From: Bryum argenteum
Lineage: Eukaryota > Streptophyta > Bryopsida > Bryales > Bryaceae
Assembly: GCA_037043015.1 (NCBI GenBank)
Contig: CM073328.1
Coordinates: 4,265,409-4,329,408 of the forward strand
Reading direction: 5' to 3'
DNA: 64,000 nucleotides
Positions 12,271 to 27,295 of this stretch are shown here, in pieces. The translations under genes were made by a program, and so were the position numbers. Positions within the stretch are counted from its first letter, which is position 1. The number at the start of each line of letters is the position of its first letter. The notes under the pieces are model-generated. The model had not been told where the DNA came from. It saw nothing but the letters and a program-made list of their open reading frames with translations, and searched no databases.

Positions 12271-14344
12271 GTTATCACTTGCATTAATTCTTTTTTGGGT
12301 AGGCGAATCTTCATCTGCAGATTGACCTAGTTTGAAGCATCATTCCTCAATTCCTGCACCAATCAATTCCAATGTGGAATCTTGTTTCAATTGGTGTCAA
12401 AGTTGATACTTTTTTCAAGAGCTTTTTGAAAAAGTAACCCTCACATTTTTCTTTTCTTCATTTGAAGATTATTTACTTCCAACAATGGTTGGAACTTCAA
12501 CTAAAAACAACCAATCAGATTATGACATGTGCAATTGTGCATGTTGACTAGATCAAGTCAGTCAGTCCAAGTTTGTTTATCAAACCTTGATTGGTTTTTA
12601 TTTTGTTCATTCCTATTTTTGGATTATTTGATCTATTGTGTTGCTTGGTGGTGCCATTGGAGGCAAAGGCATGTAATCAAGAGGTAGTACAAAGCATGCA
12701 CATCTTCTTGCCATCAATGATAACTATGGTGAGGATAAAATTAAAGGGTTTCTTTATTAATGTGAATCTAAATAAGATTGAGCCACTGTCTCATATTAAG
12801 TCTAATATGGGGAAGCCAATTGAATAACTCTTGTTGATTGATGTAAAATGACCCAAATGATTGATATTAACGTTTTGTTGTAGGTCGGGTTATTGGAAGT
12901 CAAAAAGATAATGTTTACCAAACGAGTAGGTACTCTTGTGTGACAGAGCGCTCACTCAAATGTTCTCAACCGTCAACCATGAATGTGGCCCTTGCCCAAC
13001 TAAGCTTCTAATTACATTTTTCGGCCCTTTCAAGAGCCTCAAAGCTTTGTTTGGTTGTTCAACCGTCCGCCATGGTAATGTAGTTCTAAGACACTCTTGA
13101 TTTGTGAACTTCTCTTAAAAGATTGATTAGCAACGATTATATAGTATCAAGTTTTGATTATTATTTGTTTACCTTAAATCAAACTTCTTATTCATTTGTT
13201 GAGCTCAAACTTCCCCGACTTCTTTCAATCACTCAGTTGAACCTCGAAGTTTGGTGAAACATTCAACAAATGGCTATGATCTTCATGACTACATTCATTC
13301 TTCTAAATAGAACATTCAAGTCAATATAATAAATACTTAGGGTTATTGGTCAACTAACTTCAAGATCTTATTGTTACAAGTTTGAAATCTTAGAATCTTC
13401 TTTGCTATGATTGCTTCATTTTGTACTATGTACAAGAGTGTTATGAGAGCCTTTTCATTGACTTTTAAGAGCTTGGCCCGAGTTTACGGATAGAGGTGAG
13501 AAAAGTTTGAGTAAATGGTTTTGAACTTATTTTATGCTTTCGAACAAATTGTACAAAGTTACATAGAAATGAAAGGGTTTTACTATTTCCATGATTTCTT
13601 TCACCAACCAATTAAGTAGGAGAAGTCTATACCCATAAGTTCTTAAATGAAAATCAAATCTTCATACTCTAAGTGGATATGGCAATCAAGAAACAATCAA
13701 GAGAGGAGCATAGGCTTCCCTAAGTGGCAATAAGAGCATAGAGGATCAATAGATCTCAAGAACAATAACCATTGAACACCCTTAGTTAACCGTCACTGTA
13801 ACCATGAGTCAAAGACGTTGGACTTACTACTTACTGAAATACGTATGCATAACCAAATACGTACATTGTATACGGAATATGTACGCCGCCGCCTCTCTCG
13901 CCGACGACGGCGCATTCATTGGACGACTCGTAGACGGCGACCGGCACTGTCACATTCGGCGGGAAAACCCGGTTCAAATAGCTTCAAGATCACCCTCTTC
14001 ATTTCCTCGATGCTTTGTTTGGCGTTCTCGAGAGACGGAGGAGGTTTGTGCATCTGTGTAAGGGGCGATCTTCGCCATTGTGGCGATAAGAGTCGACAGA
14101 GGTGATGTCATATTCCTTCTTTGTGACGGGTGTGGAGAGTATCGGAAAACTTCATGCGGATTAATTGGAGATGCAAGGGCGAGGAAACAGGTAAGGTAAT
14201 CGTAAGGCATTCTCTGGTATGTGTGGTTGTACGTTGAGGACTATTGAAGTCTCCGACATAGGATCTATTAGGTTGTGAACAATTGGCCTTGTTATATTTT
14301 TGTCTCTCTCGCCGGCATATGTAGACGCTTTGTTGTTTGGTCTC

Positions 14345-14760
14345 GCATTGATTTGGTGAATGGATTTGTCACAAGCTAGCAGATCCCGTCCGCGAGTCCG
14401 GGCGGGGATTAACACTCTCATACGTATTCAGACTTTCAAGTATTTCTTACAGTCGAAAACGTACCTTAGTAGTTGAGATGGCGCTAGTTTTGGTGAATGG
14501 ATTTGTCACGAGCTAGCAGTCCCGTTCGCTTGTCTGGGCAGGGGATTAACACTCTCATACGTATTACAGCTTTCAAGTATTTCTTACAGTCGAGAACGTA
14601 CCTTAGTGGTTGAGATGGCGCTAGTTTTGGTGAATGGATTTGTCACGAGCTAGCAGTCCCGTCCGCTAGTCTGGGCAGGGGATTAACACTCTCATACGTA
14701 TAACAGTAAGTATATGTTACAGTCGAGAACGTACCTTAGTAGTTGAGATGGCGCTGCTTT
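14345..14760 (+). repeat. Threefold 135-140 bp tandem repeat, unit 2
   Basis: Unit 2 copy of the triplet at 4,611-5,035. Differences cluster at the CAG/CTG/CCG positions of the GAGCTAGCAGATCCCG segment. Confidence 0.85.
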
Positions 14761-16221
14761 TGTCCGCAGCATATTCGTGCCGTAGCTTCAATGTCATAAG
14801 AAAGAAGAATCTGGAGAATGAGTTTGCCACGCCGAGGACATACCCGACCCTTGCTCTTCAAGTAACTTAAGCCTAGAAAGTCTACGTGCGTACCCGAGTT
14901 TCATGACATTATTTAGAACATGGTTGACTTCGGCATACACGGACTTGTGAATGACTGAGTGAGCGGTTGCATGCTCATGCTTAGACCCGCATCCCTTGGA
15001 CGATTACGTCGTTGAACAATAGTTCCAAAAACGTACTAGGATTCGTGCAAGAAACGGACCCCCTGCGTCCTAGGTAGTGTGCAGGGTTTCATCTGCTAGA
15101 ACAAGAGTCGGGCTATATCTCCAACAGATTGAACATGATAGCAAATCGTTGAGCGATACGGACATGATGCGCTTGCGAAAGGAGCAGAGAGATTGGCAGG
15201 ACTGGGGCAGAGCTGGTAGGTCCTCTTTGTAGTAATTATCGATCCCCGGTCGAGCAAGTGCATTAAGTGCGTACAGGCTGAGTGTCATTTGATACCACAA
15301 GAATGCTATTTATGCGCAATTGGTTGTCTAGCTCTGAGAATCCAACATTGCTGTGTTGCAGGTATGGGTCTCAAGCTGGCTTTGAATTAATTAGGCGTCT
15401 GCAGTGCGTGCGTGCGTGCGAAGTGATCAATGAAACTTTCAGGCATGGGCTTGGAGAACCAAGTGATTGCTGCAATTAATGCGTGGGCCAAGGAGGGCGT
15501 TCATCCCAAGGAGACAAGTAAGTTGATGATCGGTCTACCTCAGTCTCTTGATGAGCAGTCAATCATACTTAGCCTGTAGGTTGCTGATCGCAACTAAAAT
15601 TCAAACAAGTGGAACCCAAACTTGGGGTGGGTTACACGAGTCCGCTAGTAGCAATTGACATTTGGGTTGCATGGGCTGCATGCAGGCCAAAAGTTGAGAT
15701 AAAAGTTACTTGTGTGCATGTAAATGTAGTTGTATCTTGAGTCTCATCCCTTCGGTTTGCTACGAGAGAATTCGAGCCCCGATGTGCACACGAGACTAGA
15801 GAGGCATGCCAATGAGTTGTACTTGATTGGATCATTATGTTGTGTTTGTTATTTTTGACAGTTCCTTGGAATCAAACGAATTCAATGCTCATCTGCATAT
15901 TGAGCTGAGGGCGAGTGCATGCAGTGGATGGATATGAGCCTCGAATTCACCGAGAATTTTTTTTCGTATCTCCAACTCAGCTGTAGTCAGTCACTCTCTC
16001 ATGTTTGCGAGCAAGACGTGCTGAGGTTGAGCTCTTAATTGAACCATGCCACTACTAAATACGGGGTACCGAAGTCGTCAATTCCGTTTCATCACGGTCA
16101 TGTGGATGGGCAGTTGATGTGACTAAGACGATGTAGAGCTTGATTTAGAGCAGTGAAGCCTATGAATTGCAGACTCTGTGGTCATCAGATTAATCCGTGT
16201 GCACTCTGCTCAATCCTACAG

Positions 16222-17012
16222 GTTCCAGGATTTTGTCTGTGAGACAAATGATGACCAGCTGCCTGCGGTTCCGGTAGTAATGTGTTGCAAATGAATGCTC
16301 GGCCAAGGACGGAAGAAAGTTGATGATCTCATGAAGTCAGATATGAACCAAGATGATGTCGACCACAGCATTACAATCGTTAGCTTTCTTTTTGGCTCTG
16401 AGTTGATCACATGGCTCAAATTCAGGGAGAAATTTTGCATGGGCTGCATGCCCATGACCGAGGTCATGCATGCGATGGAAACCCAGTACCGTTACAAAAC
16501 TGGTGGAGACGCATGATTGTGTCTGGCCCTATTTGACCTTAGTGACACTGCGCTGGATTATTATTTGGGAAAAATGATACGCAGGACTACACTAGTGGGC
16601 GCCCCTGGACCGGTGGTAACTTGGATCGTTGAACTTGTACGCGGAAGGAGCCATTTGAAGCGTTACTACTGCGTAGTTGCTACTTCATCAGTAACAGCAA
16701 GTGAACCGTACTGGATTCGTTTCTTTCCGTCCACCACGTGACGACGACGCTGACGACGCTTACGATGCTGTTTTGGTGCGTTTATATAGTCATGTCGTCA
16801 CTGGAGCTTTCATTGTTGGTGGAAAGGGGAATGTGAAGTTGCAGGTGGCCGAGAACAACCCTCACATTGTCGTCATTAGCTTACATGCAAGCTACTGTGC
16901 AGCGGAGTTCTGTCACATGTGCAGAGAGAATACCTCGGTTTTTCCACATATGGCAAAGAAAAGACCAGATGTGACACCAACAAGTAAAGGGGGTTCTGCA
17001 AGCTTGCTCTAG
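16222..17012 (+). pseudogene. Coding-like stretch of unknown identity, unit 2
   Basis: Best copy of the stretch: from 16,223 to 16,741 a single frame runs for 173 codons with internal TGA only at 16,292-16,294 and 16,514-16,516, then ends in TGA at 16,739. The overlapping downstream frame spans 16,701-17,012. Function unknown. Confidence 0.35.
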
Positions 17013-18922
17013 ACTTACAAGCAAGCAGATTGCACAACCGTGTTACCTGATGCCCTTACTGTCTCACTCCACATGCGTTCGAAGGTTCCAAGTTCAGAAA
17101 GTATCATGAATGGCAATTCGAGCTAGCTAGTACCCCTCTTTTGGGTAGAATTCCAGCAAGGTAACTAAGGCCAGTTCATATGTGCGGTATCTTATTAATA
17201 CTCTGGGGGAGCAAAAGAAAAAAAACAGGGTCTTGTAGATTATTCTGTCTACTCATAAAGTTTTGAAGCAGGAAAGGGATCGTGCTGAAATCTCAACCAT
17301 TCTTTCAACAAGCTTGTGATCAATAATGCATGCTTTCCATTCTGAAAATAGCAGTTGAATGTTGTGTGACAGAAGTGAGAGTTTTAGAACGCTTTCGTGA
17401 GAGATAGAATACGGGGGGTCCGCAATTGGTATGAAAAGAAGAAAACTTGGGGAAATACTCATGAAGTGTAAGTTTGAACGAGTAATTTGAATGTTAGTAT
17501 TCGTCAACATGGTACAATCATGTCAAAGTCAACTGGGGCACCTCAGAATTGGGTCACTTCTAAGAAAAAAGGCTCTGAAACTTCAAGTAAAGCAAGCATT
17601 GGTTCAATTTCATTTGTATCATTGCAAATTCATAGCAAATGCATTGCCATCGGTTTCAATTTTATTGCACAATTTGACCTCGAACTGATTGGAATGTGGC
17701 TGGAACTGATTGCCTTGGTGAGCTGGAAGTTGGAACAATTTGTACATGAGAATTTGTGGATTCTGTACAGGTAATATCAAATTGTAAGTACTTTGAATCT
17801 GTTTACAAGAGATTCATAAAATGGATGAATTGGACACCAGAAATGGGTCAGTTCCAAAGAAAGTAACTGAAAGTGTGAGTAAACATTTGGTCTAAAAGAA
17901 AGTAATTGAAACTGTGAGCAAAGCATTGGTTCTTTTTATAAACATTTGATGAAGATTTGCATCATTCTATTCAGCGTTCACTTGCATTTTCATTGCCTTG
18001 AAATCGTAGCATGTTCATTGCATTTTGGTATCCTTTTTTGTTGCCCGGGTATAGCATTATATATGAATGCATTCTAATTTGAACGCCTTTCCCATCCTTG
18101 AAGGCCGAATCCCTTTGTGAACATATTAAGAACCTATATCATTCATGTTTTGGAACCATCTGCCATGCAGAATTGCTTCAATTCTTGGAGGACACTCACC
18201 AAGTTCAAAGGCTCCGTCCGTGATTTGTCAACTATGGTACAATCTGTTACTATGGTACAATCTGGTTTGACACTTTGATAGACGGATCGTTGGCTTAACA
18301 AAAACAAAAATCACCCACAACCCACAATGAAATTAGTTGAACGTAGAAAAGAGATTACTTTCACCGGAGCAAGTTCCCAATCATAAAGGCTCAGTCTGCT
18401 TGAAGGAATGCGTTTGCTGGACGAAAGAAAAACAAAATTATAGTAACCACTGTCAGCCATGGCCATGGCCACTGACACGCCGGCCCTGGTAGGTAGACTA
18501 CCACCCTACACCATAGGTTCAAAACTATATATATCTCTCTTTAGTCCTTTTCTCGGACATCCCACCCCCTTCATCACTCCCTCCATCTCCCCCGCACGCA
18601 CATCCAATCTTGCTTCCCGTACATTTCACTCCACACGCTTCGCGAATCTTCAAACATTTCCTAGATCATTCCTCTTCCGGATCCTCACAACGCAAATCTT
18701 TCGATCGTCAACTTACTCTTTTATCTATAGTGAACTTTTATCTATTAATCGTGAAATTTCATCGAGCATGACACTGATTTTGACAAGTACGGCATTCTCA
18801 TAAAAGTAAAATTCAGGTGATTACTACTCCTTACCCTCGTCATAGGGTTGTTGCAATCGGTAAGTGATCCAAGCATGAACATCACTGATGTATGATTATG
18901 CTTTTGCTTGCTTCACGATCAG

Positions 18923-19451
18923 GGAAACCGGAGAGTTGCAGTCTTTGAATCATCAATCTGGGAGTAAGTGCTTGAACCAAAGCAATCTGTACCCGTGTTT
19001 ATTCCAAAATGAAGATTTTCGTCTTAAGGGCCAGTTGTGATTCCGATAAGCATGCTTTCTATAACAGAGTTTCAAATGTTATATGTATATCTAGCATTGC
19101 AAGAGCATTTCTGAGCGGCTGCCATATTCTTCTCTTGGGTTTGTGGTCCGATATTGAGAATTGGGATCCACCAGAAACGTTCGATGTCGACAATCCTATA
19201 CCTTGTGTCTCTCCAAGATTTGACTCACCGCCCTTCCGTGTGGTGGATGAAATCAATCAAGGTACCTCTCTTTCTTACCCGACTTAATGCTTTTGTGGTT
19301 ACGTACACGTTTTCTGGAAATGATCAATCTCGATCTTTGTTTGATTGATGAGTTGTGGTTGAATTTTCTTGCGTAGGCATGGATCCTCAAAACGAGCGCA
19401 AAATGTTTCAACAACTTGTGAGGGTCTGCCAGTCGAATCGAATACCCCACG
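18923..19451 (+). pseudogene. SMC5: SMC5 C-terminal fragment, copy 2 (exons A-C, cut by gap)
   Basis: Exon A is 18,923-18,963. It has an intact CAG acceptor but lacks eight bases relative to copy 1 and so loses part of LSAHH. Exon B is 19,175-19,261 and exon C 19,377-19,451. The exon C donor, CACAGTAAG elsewhere, reads CACGATAAG, and exon C also has a shifted stretch at its GGCTGCC/CAGTCAG segment. Exons D and E should follow but fall in the N gap starting at 19,487. The intact acceptor of exon A here shows which base is missing in the other copies. Confidence 0.75.
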
Positions 19452-19486
19452 ATAAGTTGCTCCCTGGAAGTGATACATCATTCACT

Positions 19487-19586
19487 NNNNNNNNNNNNNN
19501 NNNNNNNNNNNNNNNNNNNNNNNNNNNNNNNNNNNNNNNNNNNNNNNNNNNNNNNNNNNNNNNNNNNNNNNNNNNNNNNNNNNNNN
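19487..19586. other. Assembly gap (100 N)
   Basis: Exactly 100 Ns. The left side matches unit offset 46 and the right side unit offset about 4,568, so about 4.5 kb of one unit is missing unless the two sides do not belong together. Confidence 0.99.
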
Positions 19587-19645
19587 AATTGGCCTTGTTA
19601 TATTTTTGTCTCTGCCCGGCATATGTAGAATATTTGTTGTTTGGT

Positions 19646-20063
19646 CTCGCATTGATTTGGTGAATGGATTTGTCATAAGCTAGCAGATCCCGTCCATGAG
19701 TGCAGGGCAGGGGATTAACACTCTATACGTATTCTGACTTTCAAGTATTTCTTACAGTCGAAAAACGTACCTTAGTAGTTGAGATGGCGCTAGTTTTGGT
19801 GAATGGATTTGTCACGAGCTAGCGATCCCGTTCGCTTGTCTGGGCAGGGGATTAACACTCTCACACGTATTCTGACTTTCAAGTATTTCTTGATCGTAAA
19901 CGTACCTTAGTGGTTGAGATGGCGCTAGTTTTGGTGAATGGATTTGTCACGAGCTAGCGATCCCGTCCGCTAGTCTGGGGTGGGATTAACACTCTCACAC
20001 GTATAACAAGTAAGTATATGTTACGATCGAGAACGACCTTAGTAGTTGAGATGGCGCCGCTTT
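19646..20063 (+). repeat. Threefold 135-140 bp tandem repeat, unit 3
   Basis: Unit 3 copy of the triplet, starting 60 bases after the N gap. Confidence 0.85.
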
Positions 20064-21534
20064 TGTCCGCAGCATATTCGTGCCGTAGCTTCAATGTCAT
20101 AAGAAAGAAGAATCTGGAGAATGAGTTTGCCACGCCGAGGACATACCCGACCCTTGCTCTTCAAGTAACTTAAGCCTAGAAAGTCTACGTGCGTACCCGA
20201 GTTTCATGACATTATTTAGAACATGGTTGACTTCGGCATACACGGACTTGTGAATGACTGAGTGAGCGGTTGCATGCTCATGCTTAGACCCGCATCCCTT
20301 GGACGATTACGTCGTTGAACAATAGTTCCAAAAACGTACTAGGATTCGTGCAAGAAACGGACCCCCTGCGTCCTAGGTAGTGTGCAGGGTTTCATCTGCT
20401 AGAACAAGAGTCGGGCTATATCTCCAACAGATTGAACATGATAGCAAATCGTTGAGCGATACGGACATGATGCGCTTGCGAAAGGAGCAGAGAGATTGGC
20501 AGGACTGGGGCAGAGCTGGTAGGTCCTCTTTGTAGTAATTATCGATCCCCGGTCGAGCAAGTGCATTAAGTGCGTACAGGCTGAGTGTCATTTGATACCA
20601 CAAGAATGCTATTTATGCGCAATTGGTTGTCTAGCTCTGAGAATCCAACATTGCTGTGTTGCAGGTATGGGTCTCAAGCTGGCTTTGAATTAATTAGGCG
20701 TCTGCAGTGCGTGCGTGCGTGCGAAGTGATCAATGAAACTTTCAGGCATGGGCTTGGAGAACCAAGTGATTGCTGCAATTAATGCGTGGGCCAAGGAGGG
20801 CGTTCATCCCAAGGAGACAAGTAAGTTGATGATCGGTCTACCTCAGTCTCTTGATGAGCAGTCAATCATACTTAGCCTGTAGGTTGCTGATCGCAACTAA
20901 AATTCAAACAAGTGGAACCCAAACTTGGGGTGGGTTACACGAGTCCGCTAGTAGCAATTGACATTTGGGTTGCATGGGCTGCATGCAGGCCAAAAGTTGA
21001 GATAAAAGTTACTTGTGTGCATGTAAATGTAGTTGTATCTTGAGTCTCATCCCTTCGGTTTGCTACGAGAGAATTCGAGCCCCGATGTGCACACGAGACT
21101 AGAGAGGCATGCCAATGAGTTGTACTTGATTGGATCATTATGTTGTGTTTGTTATTTTTGACAGTTCCTTGGAATCAAACGAATTCAATGCTCATCCGCA
21201 TATTGAGCTGAGGGCGAGTGCATGCGGTGGATGGATATGAGCCTCGAATTCACCGAGAATTTTTTTCGTATCTCCAACTGTTTGTGTAGTCGTCACTCTC
21301 TCATGTTTGCGAGCAAGACGACGAGGTTGAGTTGAGCTCTTAATTGAACCATGCCACTACTAAATACGGGTACCAAGTCGTCAATTCCGTTTCATCACGG
21401 TCATGTGGATGGGCAGTTGATGTGACTAAGACGATGTAGAGCTTGATTTAGAGCAGTGAAGCCTATGAATTGCAGACTCTGTGGTCATCGATTAATCCGT
21501 GTGCGCTCTCGCTCAATCCTACAGAGTTCCAGGA

Positions 21535-22322
21535 TTTTGTCTGTGAGACAAATGATGACCAGTGCACTGCGGTTCCGGTAGTAATGTGTTGCAAATGAAT
21601 GCTCGGCCAAGGACGGAAGAAAGTTGATGATCTCATGAAGTCGAGATATGAACCAAGATGATGTCGACCACAAAGCATTACAATCGTTAGCTTTCTTTTT
21701 GGCTCTGAGTTGATCACATGGCTCAAATTCAGGGGAGAAATTTTGCATGGGCTGCATGCCCATGACCGAGGTCATGCATGCGATGGAAACCCAGTACCGT
21801 TACAAAACTGGTGGAGACGCATGATTGTGTCTGGCCCTATTTGACCTTAGTGACACTGCTACTGGATTATTATTTGGGAAAAATGATACGCAGGACTACA
21901 CTAGTGGGCGCCCCTGGACCGGTGGTAACTTGGATCGTTGAACTTGTACGCGGAAGGAGCCATTTGAAGCGTTACTACTGCGTAGTTGCTACTTCATCGA
22001 TAACAGCAAGTGAACCGTCTTTGGATTCGTTTCTTTCCGTCCACCACGTGACAACGACGCTGACGACGCTTACGATCTTGTTTTGGTGCGTTTATATAGT
22101 CATGTCGTCACTGGAGCTTTCATTGTTGGTGGAAAGGGGAATGTGAAGTTGCAGGTGGCCGAGAACAACCTCACATTGTCGTCATTAGCTTACATGCAAG
22201 CTACTGTGCAGCGGAGTTCTGTCACATGTGCGCAGAGAGAATACCTCGGTTTTTCCACATATGGCAAAGAAAAGACCGGATGTGACACCAACAAGTAAAG
22301 GGGGTTCTGCAAGCTTGCTCTA
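21535..22322 (+). pseudogene. Coding-like stretch of unknown identity, unit 3
   Basis: Unit 3 copy of the coding-like stretch, with further indels near CAG/CTG sites (for example CACAAAGCATT for CACAGCATT) that break the frame into pieces. Confidence 0.3.
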
Positions 22323-24221
22323 GACTTACAAGCAAGCAGATTGCACAACCGTGTTACCTGATGCCCTTACTGTCTCACTCCACATGCGTTCGAAGGTTCC
22401 AAGTTCAGAAAGTATCATGAATGGCAATTGAGCTAGCTAGTACCCCTCTTTTGGGTAGAATTCCAGCAAGGTAACTAAGGCCGATTCATATGTGCGGTAT
22501 CTTATTAATACTCCGGGGGAGCAAAAGAAAAACAGGGTCTTGTAGATTATTCTGTCTACTCATAAAGTTTTGAAGCGGGGAAAGGGATCGTCTTGAAATC
22601 TCAACCATTCTTTCAACAAGCTTGTGACTGAATAATGCATGCTTTCCATTCGAAAATAGCAGTTGAATGTTGTGTAGCAGTGAGAGTTTTAGAACGCTTT
22701 CGTGAGAGATAGAATACGGGGGGTCCGCAATTGGTATGAAAAGAAGAAAACTTGGGGAAATACTCATGAAGTGTAAGTTTGAACGAGTAATTTGAATGTT
22801 AGTATTCGTCAACATGGTACAATCATGTCAAAGTCAACTGGGGCACCTCGGTAATTGGGTCACTTCTAAGAAAAAGGCTCAAACTTCAAGTAAAGCAAGC
22901 ATTGGTTCAATTTCATTTGTATCATTGCAAATTCATAGCAAATGCATTGCCATCGGTTTCAATTTTATTGCACAATTTGACCTCGAACTGATTGGAATGT
23001 GGCTGGAACTGATTGCCTTGGTGAGCTGGAAGTTGGAACAATTTGTACATGAGAATTTGTGGATTACATATGGGTAATATCAAATTGTAAGTACTTTGAA
23101 TCATTTATTTACAAGAGATTCATAAAATGGATGAATTGGACACGAGAAATGGGTCGGTTCAAAGAAAGAATCGAAAGTGTGAGTAAACATTTGGTCTAAA
23201 AGAAAGTAATTGAAAGCGTGAGCAAAGCATTGGTTCTTTTTATAAACATTTGATGAAGATTTGCATCATTCTATTCAGCGCTCACTTGCATTTTCATTGC
23301 CTTGAAATCGTAGCATGTTCATTGCATTTTGGTATCCTTTTTGTTTGCCGGGTATAGCATTATATATGAATGCATTCTAATTTGAACGCCTTTCCCATCC
23401 TTGAAGGCCGAATCCCTTTGTGAACATATTAAGAACCTATATCATTCATGTTTTGGAACCATCTGCCATGCAGAATTGCTTCAATTCTTGGAGGACACTC
23501 ACCAAGTTCAAAGGCTCCGTCCGTGATTTGTCAACTATGGTACAATCTGTTACTATGGTACAATCTGGTTTGACACTTTGATAGACGGATCGTTGGCTTA
23601 ACAAAAACAAAAATCACCCACAACCCACAATGAAATTAGTTGAACGTAGAAAAGAGATTACTTTCACCGGAGCAAGTTCCCAATCATAAAGGCTCAGTCT
23701 GCTTGAAGGAATGCGTTTGCTGGACGAAAGAAAAACAAAATTATAGTAACCACTGTCAGCCATGGCCATGGCCACTGACACGCCGGCCCTGGTAGGTAGA
23801 CTACCACCCTACACCATAGGTTCAAAACTATATATATCTCTCTTTAGTCCTTTTCTCGGACATCCCACCCCCTTCATCACTCCCTCCATCTCCCCGCACG
23901 CACATCCAATCTTGCTTCCCGTACATTTCACTCCACACGCTTCGCGAATCTTCAAACATTTCCTAGATCATTCCTCTTCCGGATCCTCACAACGCAAATC
24001 TTTCGATCGTCAACTTACTCTTTTATCTATAGTGAACTTTTATCTATTAATCGTGAAATTTCATCGAGCATGACACTGATTTTGACAAGTACGGCATTCT
24101 CATAAAAGTAAAATTCAGGTGATTACTACTCCTTACCCTCGTCATAGGGTTGTTGCAATCGGTAAGTGATCCAAGCATGAACATCACGATGTATGATTAT
24201 GCTTTGCTTGCTTCACGATCG

Positions 24222-25257
<1,036 letters not shown>

Positions 25258-25776
25258 TAGACAAAGTGAATTACATTTATGAGGTTTTGATCATCCGAAA
25301 GTTATCCTTGTAGCAATATATGGGCTTGCATGTAACAAGTAGTTCTAGAGCCGTCGACTTTTCGAACAGATTTGATTATGTATTTTATGGCATGTTCTGA
25401 AATTTAATTCTCTGGCCCACTCTATTGGGAAAGATCATGACAACCTTGGCGGAAAGTAGGTGAACGCTTTCGTTTGACATATCGTGAACAAAATTGGAAT
25501 CATAATTCTCTCTTCCTTTTTAAATTATCTGGCCTTTTTAGCAATCCTACACACTATCTAAAGCTTCCTTATGAAATTGTGCTCTATTTCAAGTGCCATT
25601 TTTGTGAGTTTCGTAAACCAATATTCGTCATGTTCATCCTATGAATAGGATCCATGTTTGCACGTTATTAGGTAAGCAAATACCGCACATGCGTGTTTGG
25701 ACACGAGGTGCTTGAATATGGGTGTTCCTATCTTATATTCAAATTGGGTAAGTGATCAAATGAGAATATGCTAGTA

Positions 25777-26067
25777 AGGTAGAGTGTCCTAAAAGCGCCA
25801 CAGGACCCAAAAGCGATCTGTCCTCATTTGTAGATTGTGAAGATACAGATGTACCTCATTTGTAAATAACGCATTTGGGTCAAATCTTACTTGGCACTTT
25901 GGTATTTTGTCTAAAATTCACAAATGCGAATTACATGTTGCAAATTTTTGCAATCCTCCCGAAAACCTATTTCGAATGTGGTCATATTTATTTTGAATTT
26001 ACTAGTGCTAAAAATAGGTCAGATCTCTTAAGGTGGCGCTTTAACCTGCTTTTAGGACACTCTACCT
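25777..26067. mobile_element. TA-flanked MITE in unit 4
   Basis: Same element and insertion site as in units 1 and 2; flanking TA at 25,775-25,776 and 26,068-26,069. It was carried along by the array duplication, not inserted independently. Confidence 0.8.
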
Positions 26068-26393
26068 TAGAGGTTGCAAACAGATATACATTCAATTTAT
26101 TTTTTTGTTCAAAGCAGGATTGTCTTATCAGAAAAAATTCTTATTCATTTGTTAGACACAAGATAAAATTCCTATTAAGGTTATATGAGAACAAGGAATA
26201 TTCCACAATAGTACAAAGACTATATAAACATATATTTTTTTCATATCTTTAACTTATTTTTTAAAATGTAGGGTTTCAGAAAATTTTAAAAACTTATATT
26301 TGAGCTACAGTTGAATCTCTTGGTAGCACTTACCTAAATGGGATATTCCTATGGGAATCCGAGGCCTTGCCAACACGATCATATGATTTTAAG

Positions 26394-26758
26394 ATAGATA
26401 GATAGATAGAAACTCCGGTCCCTTTCTAAGGGGCCGGCGTGAATGAAGTGTCCGTTCGTAATGCTAATATCCCGATGGCCACCGGACAAGGGGAAATTGG
26501 AACAATACTACTTCCCCCTCTCGAGGGTGGACACTATAACTACGCTAGTTTCTAGCCTAGTTACTAGTGCCTTGAGGATACTTGACATAGTATCCCCCCA
26601 AAGGACTTTGAGGTACCCATACAACAAGGTCCAAGGACCCCCCACAATAGTTGGGTGGACTATAGTGGTGAGCACCACGCCGGCATGGGGAATGGAACCC
26701 ACGACCTCCTCAATGGGGGCCATGAGCCCCAACCACCAAGCCAAGGCTTGTGGTGCCT
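26394..26758 (-). mobile_element. tRNA-derived SINE in unit 4
   Basis: Same SINE and site as in units 1 and 2. Target duplication at 26,384-26,393 and 26,759-26,768. Confidence 0.85.
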
Positions 26759-27180
26759 TGATTTTAAGCATAAGTACATGTTCAAAAATTTAAAGTGTGA
26801 GTAATATCTTTTTGTACAAAGGTATGGTAGAAGTACCTAAAACCACCACCACCACCAATATCAACCTATAGGTCTCCCCATAACCGCACCTAGCCTGAAC
26901 TAGCATTGTCAGATCACTAAAATCTTACTGACCAATCAAAACCATCAAAAAGCTGGTGGTTTTGGGTCGAATCATGAATGGAAATTTGTACCAGCTAGGT
27001 GTGACAATGGAAAAGTCTACAGATTAGTTTTGGGTCACCAAGTACTTTTGCCTTTGAAATTTTATATTTGTTTATGTAATGGGAGTTAAATTTTGAAAAA
27101 AATTACATCCTATGAGAAAGTTTCTTTCCTACATGGGAAAAGTATACCCCAAAAATAACCATTCTAAAAAAGCCTCAAAA

Positions 27181-27295
27181 AGCTTAAGTTGGTGGTCTTA
27201 GGGCATTCGACCTTAATCTTGGTCCCCAATGAGGAGGTCATGGGTTCTATTCCCCATGCCACTCATTCTTAATGATTAATTTTATTGACTTCTGT
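27181..27295 (+). mobile_element. tRNA-like SINE head in unit 4
   Basis: Array copy of the element at 2,419; B-box-like GGTTCTATTCC at 27,243-27,253. Confidence 0.5.
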
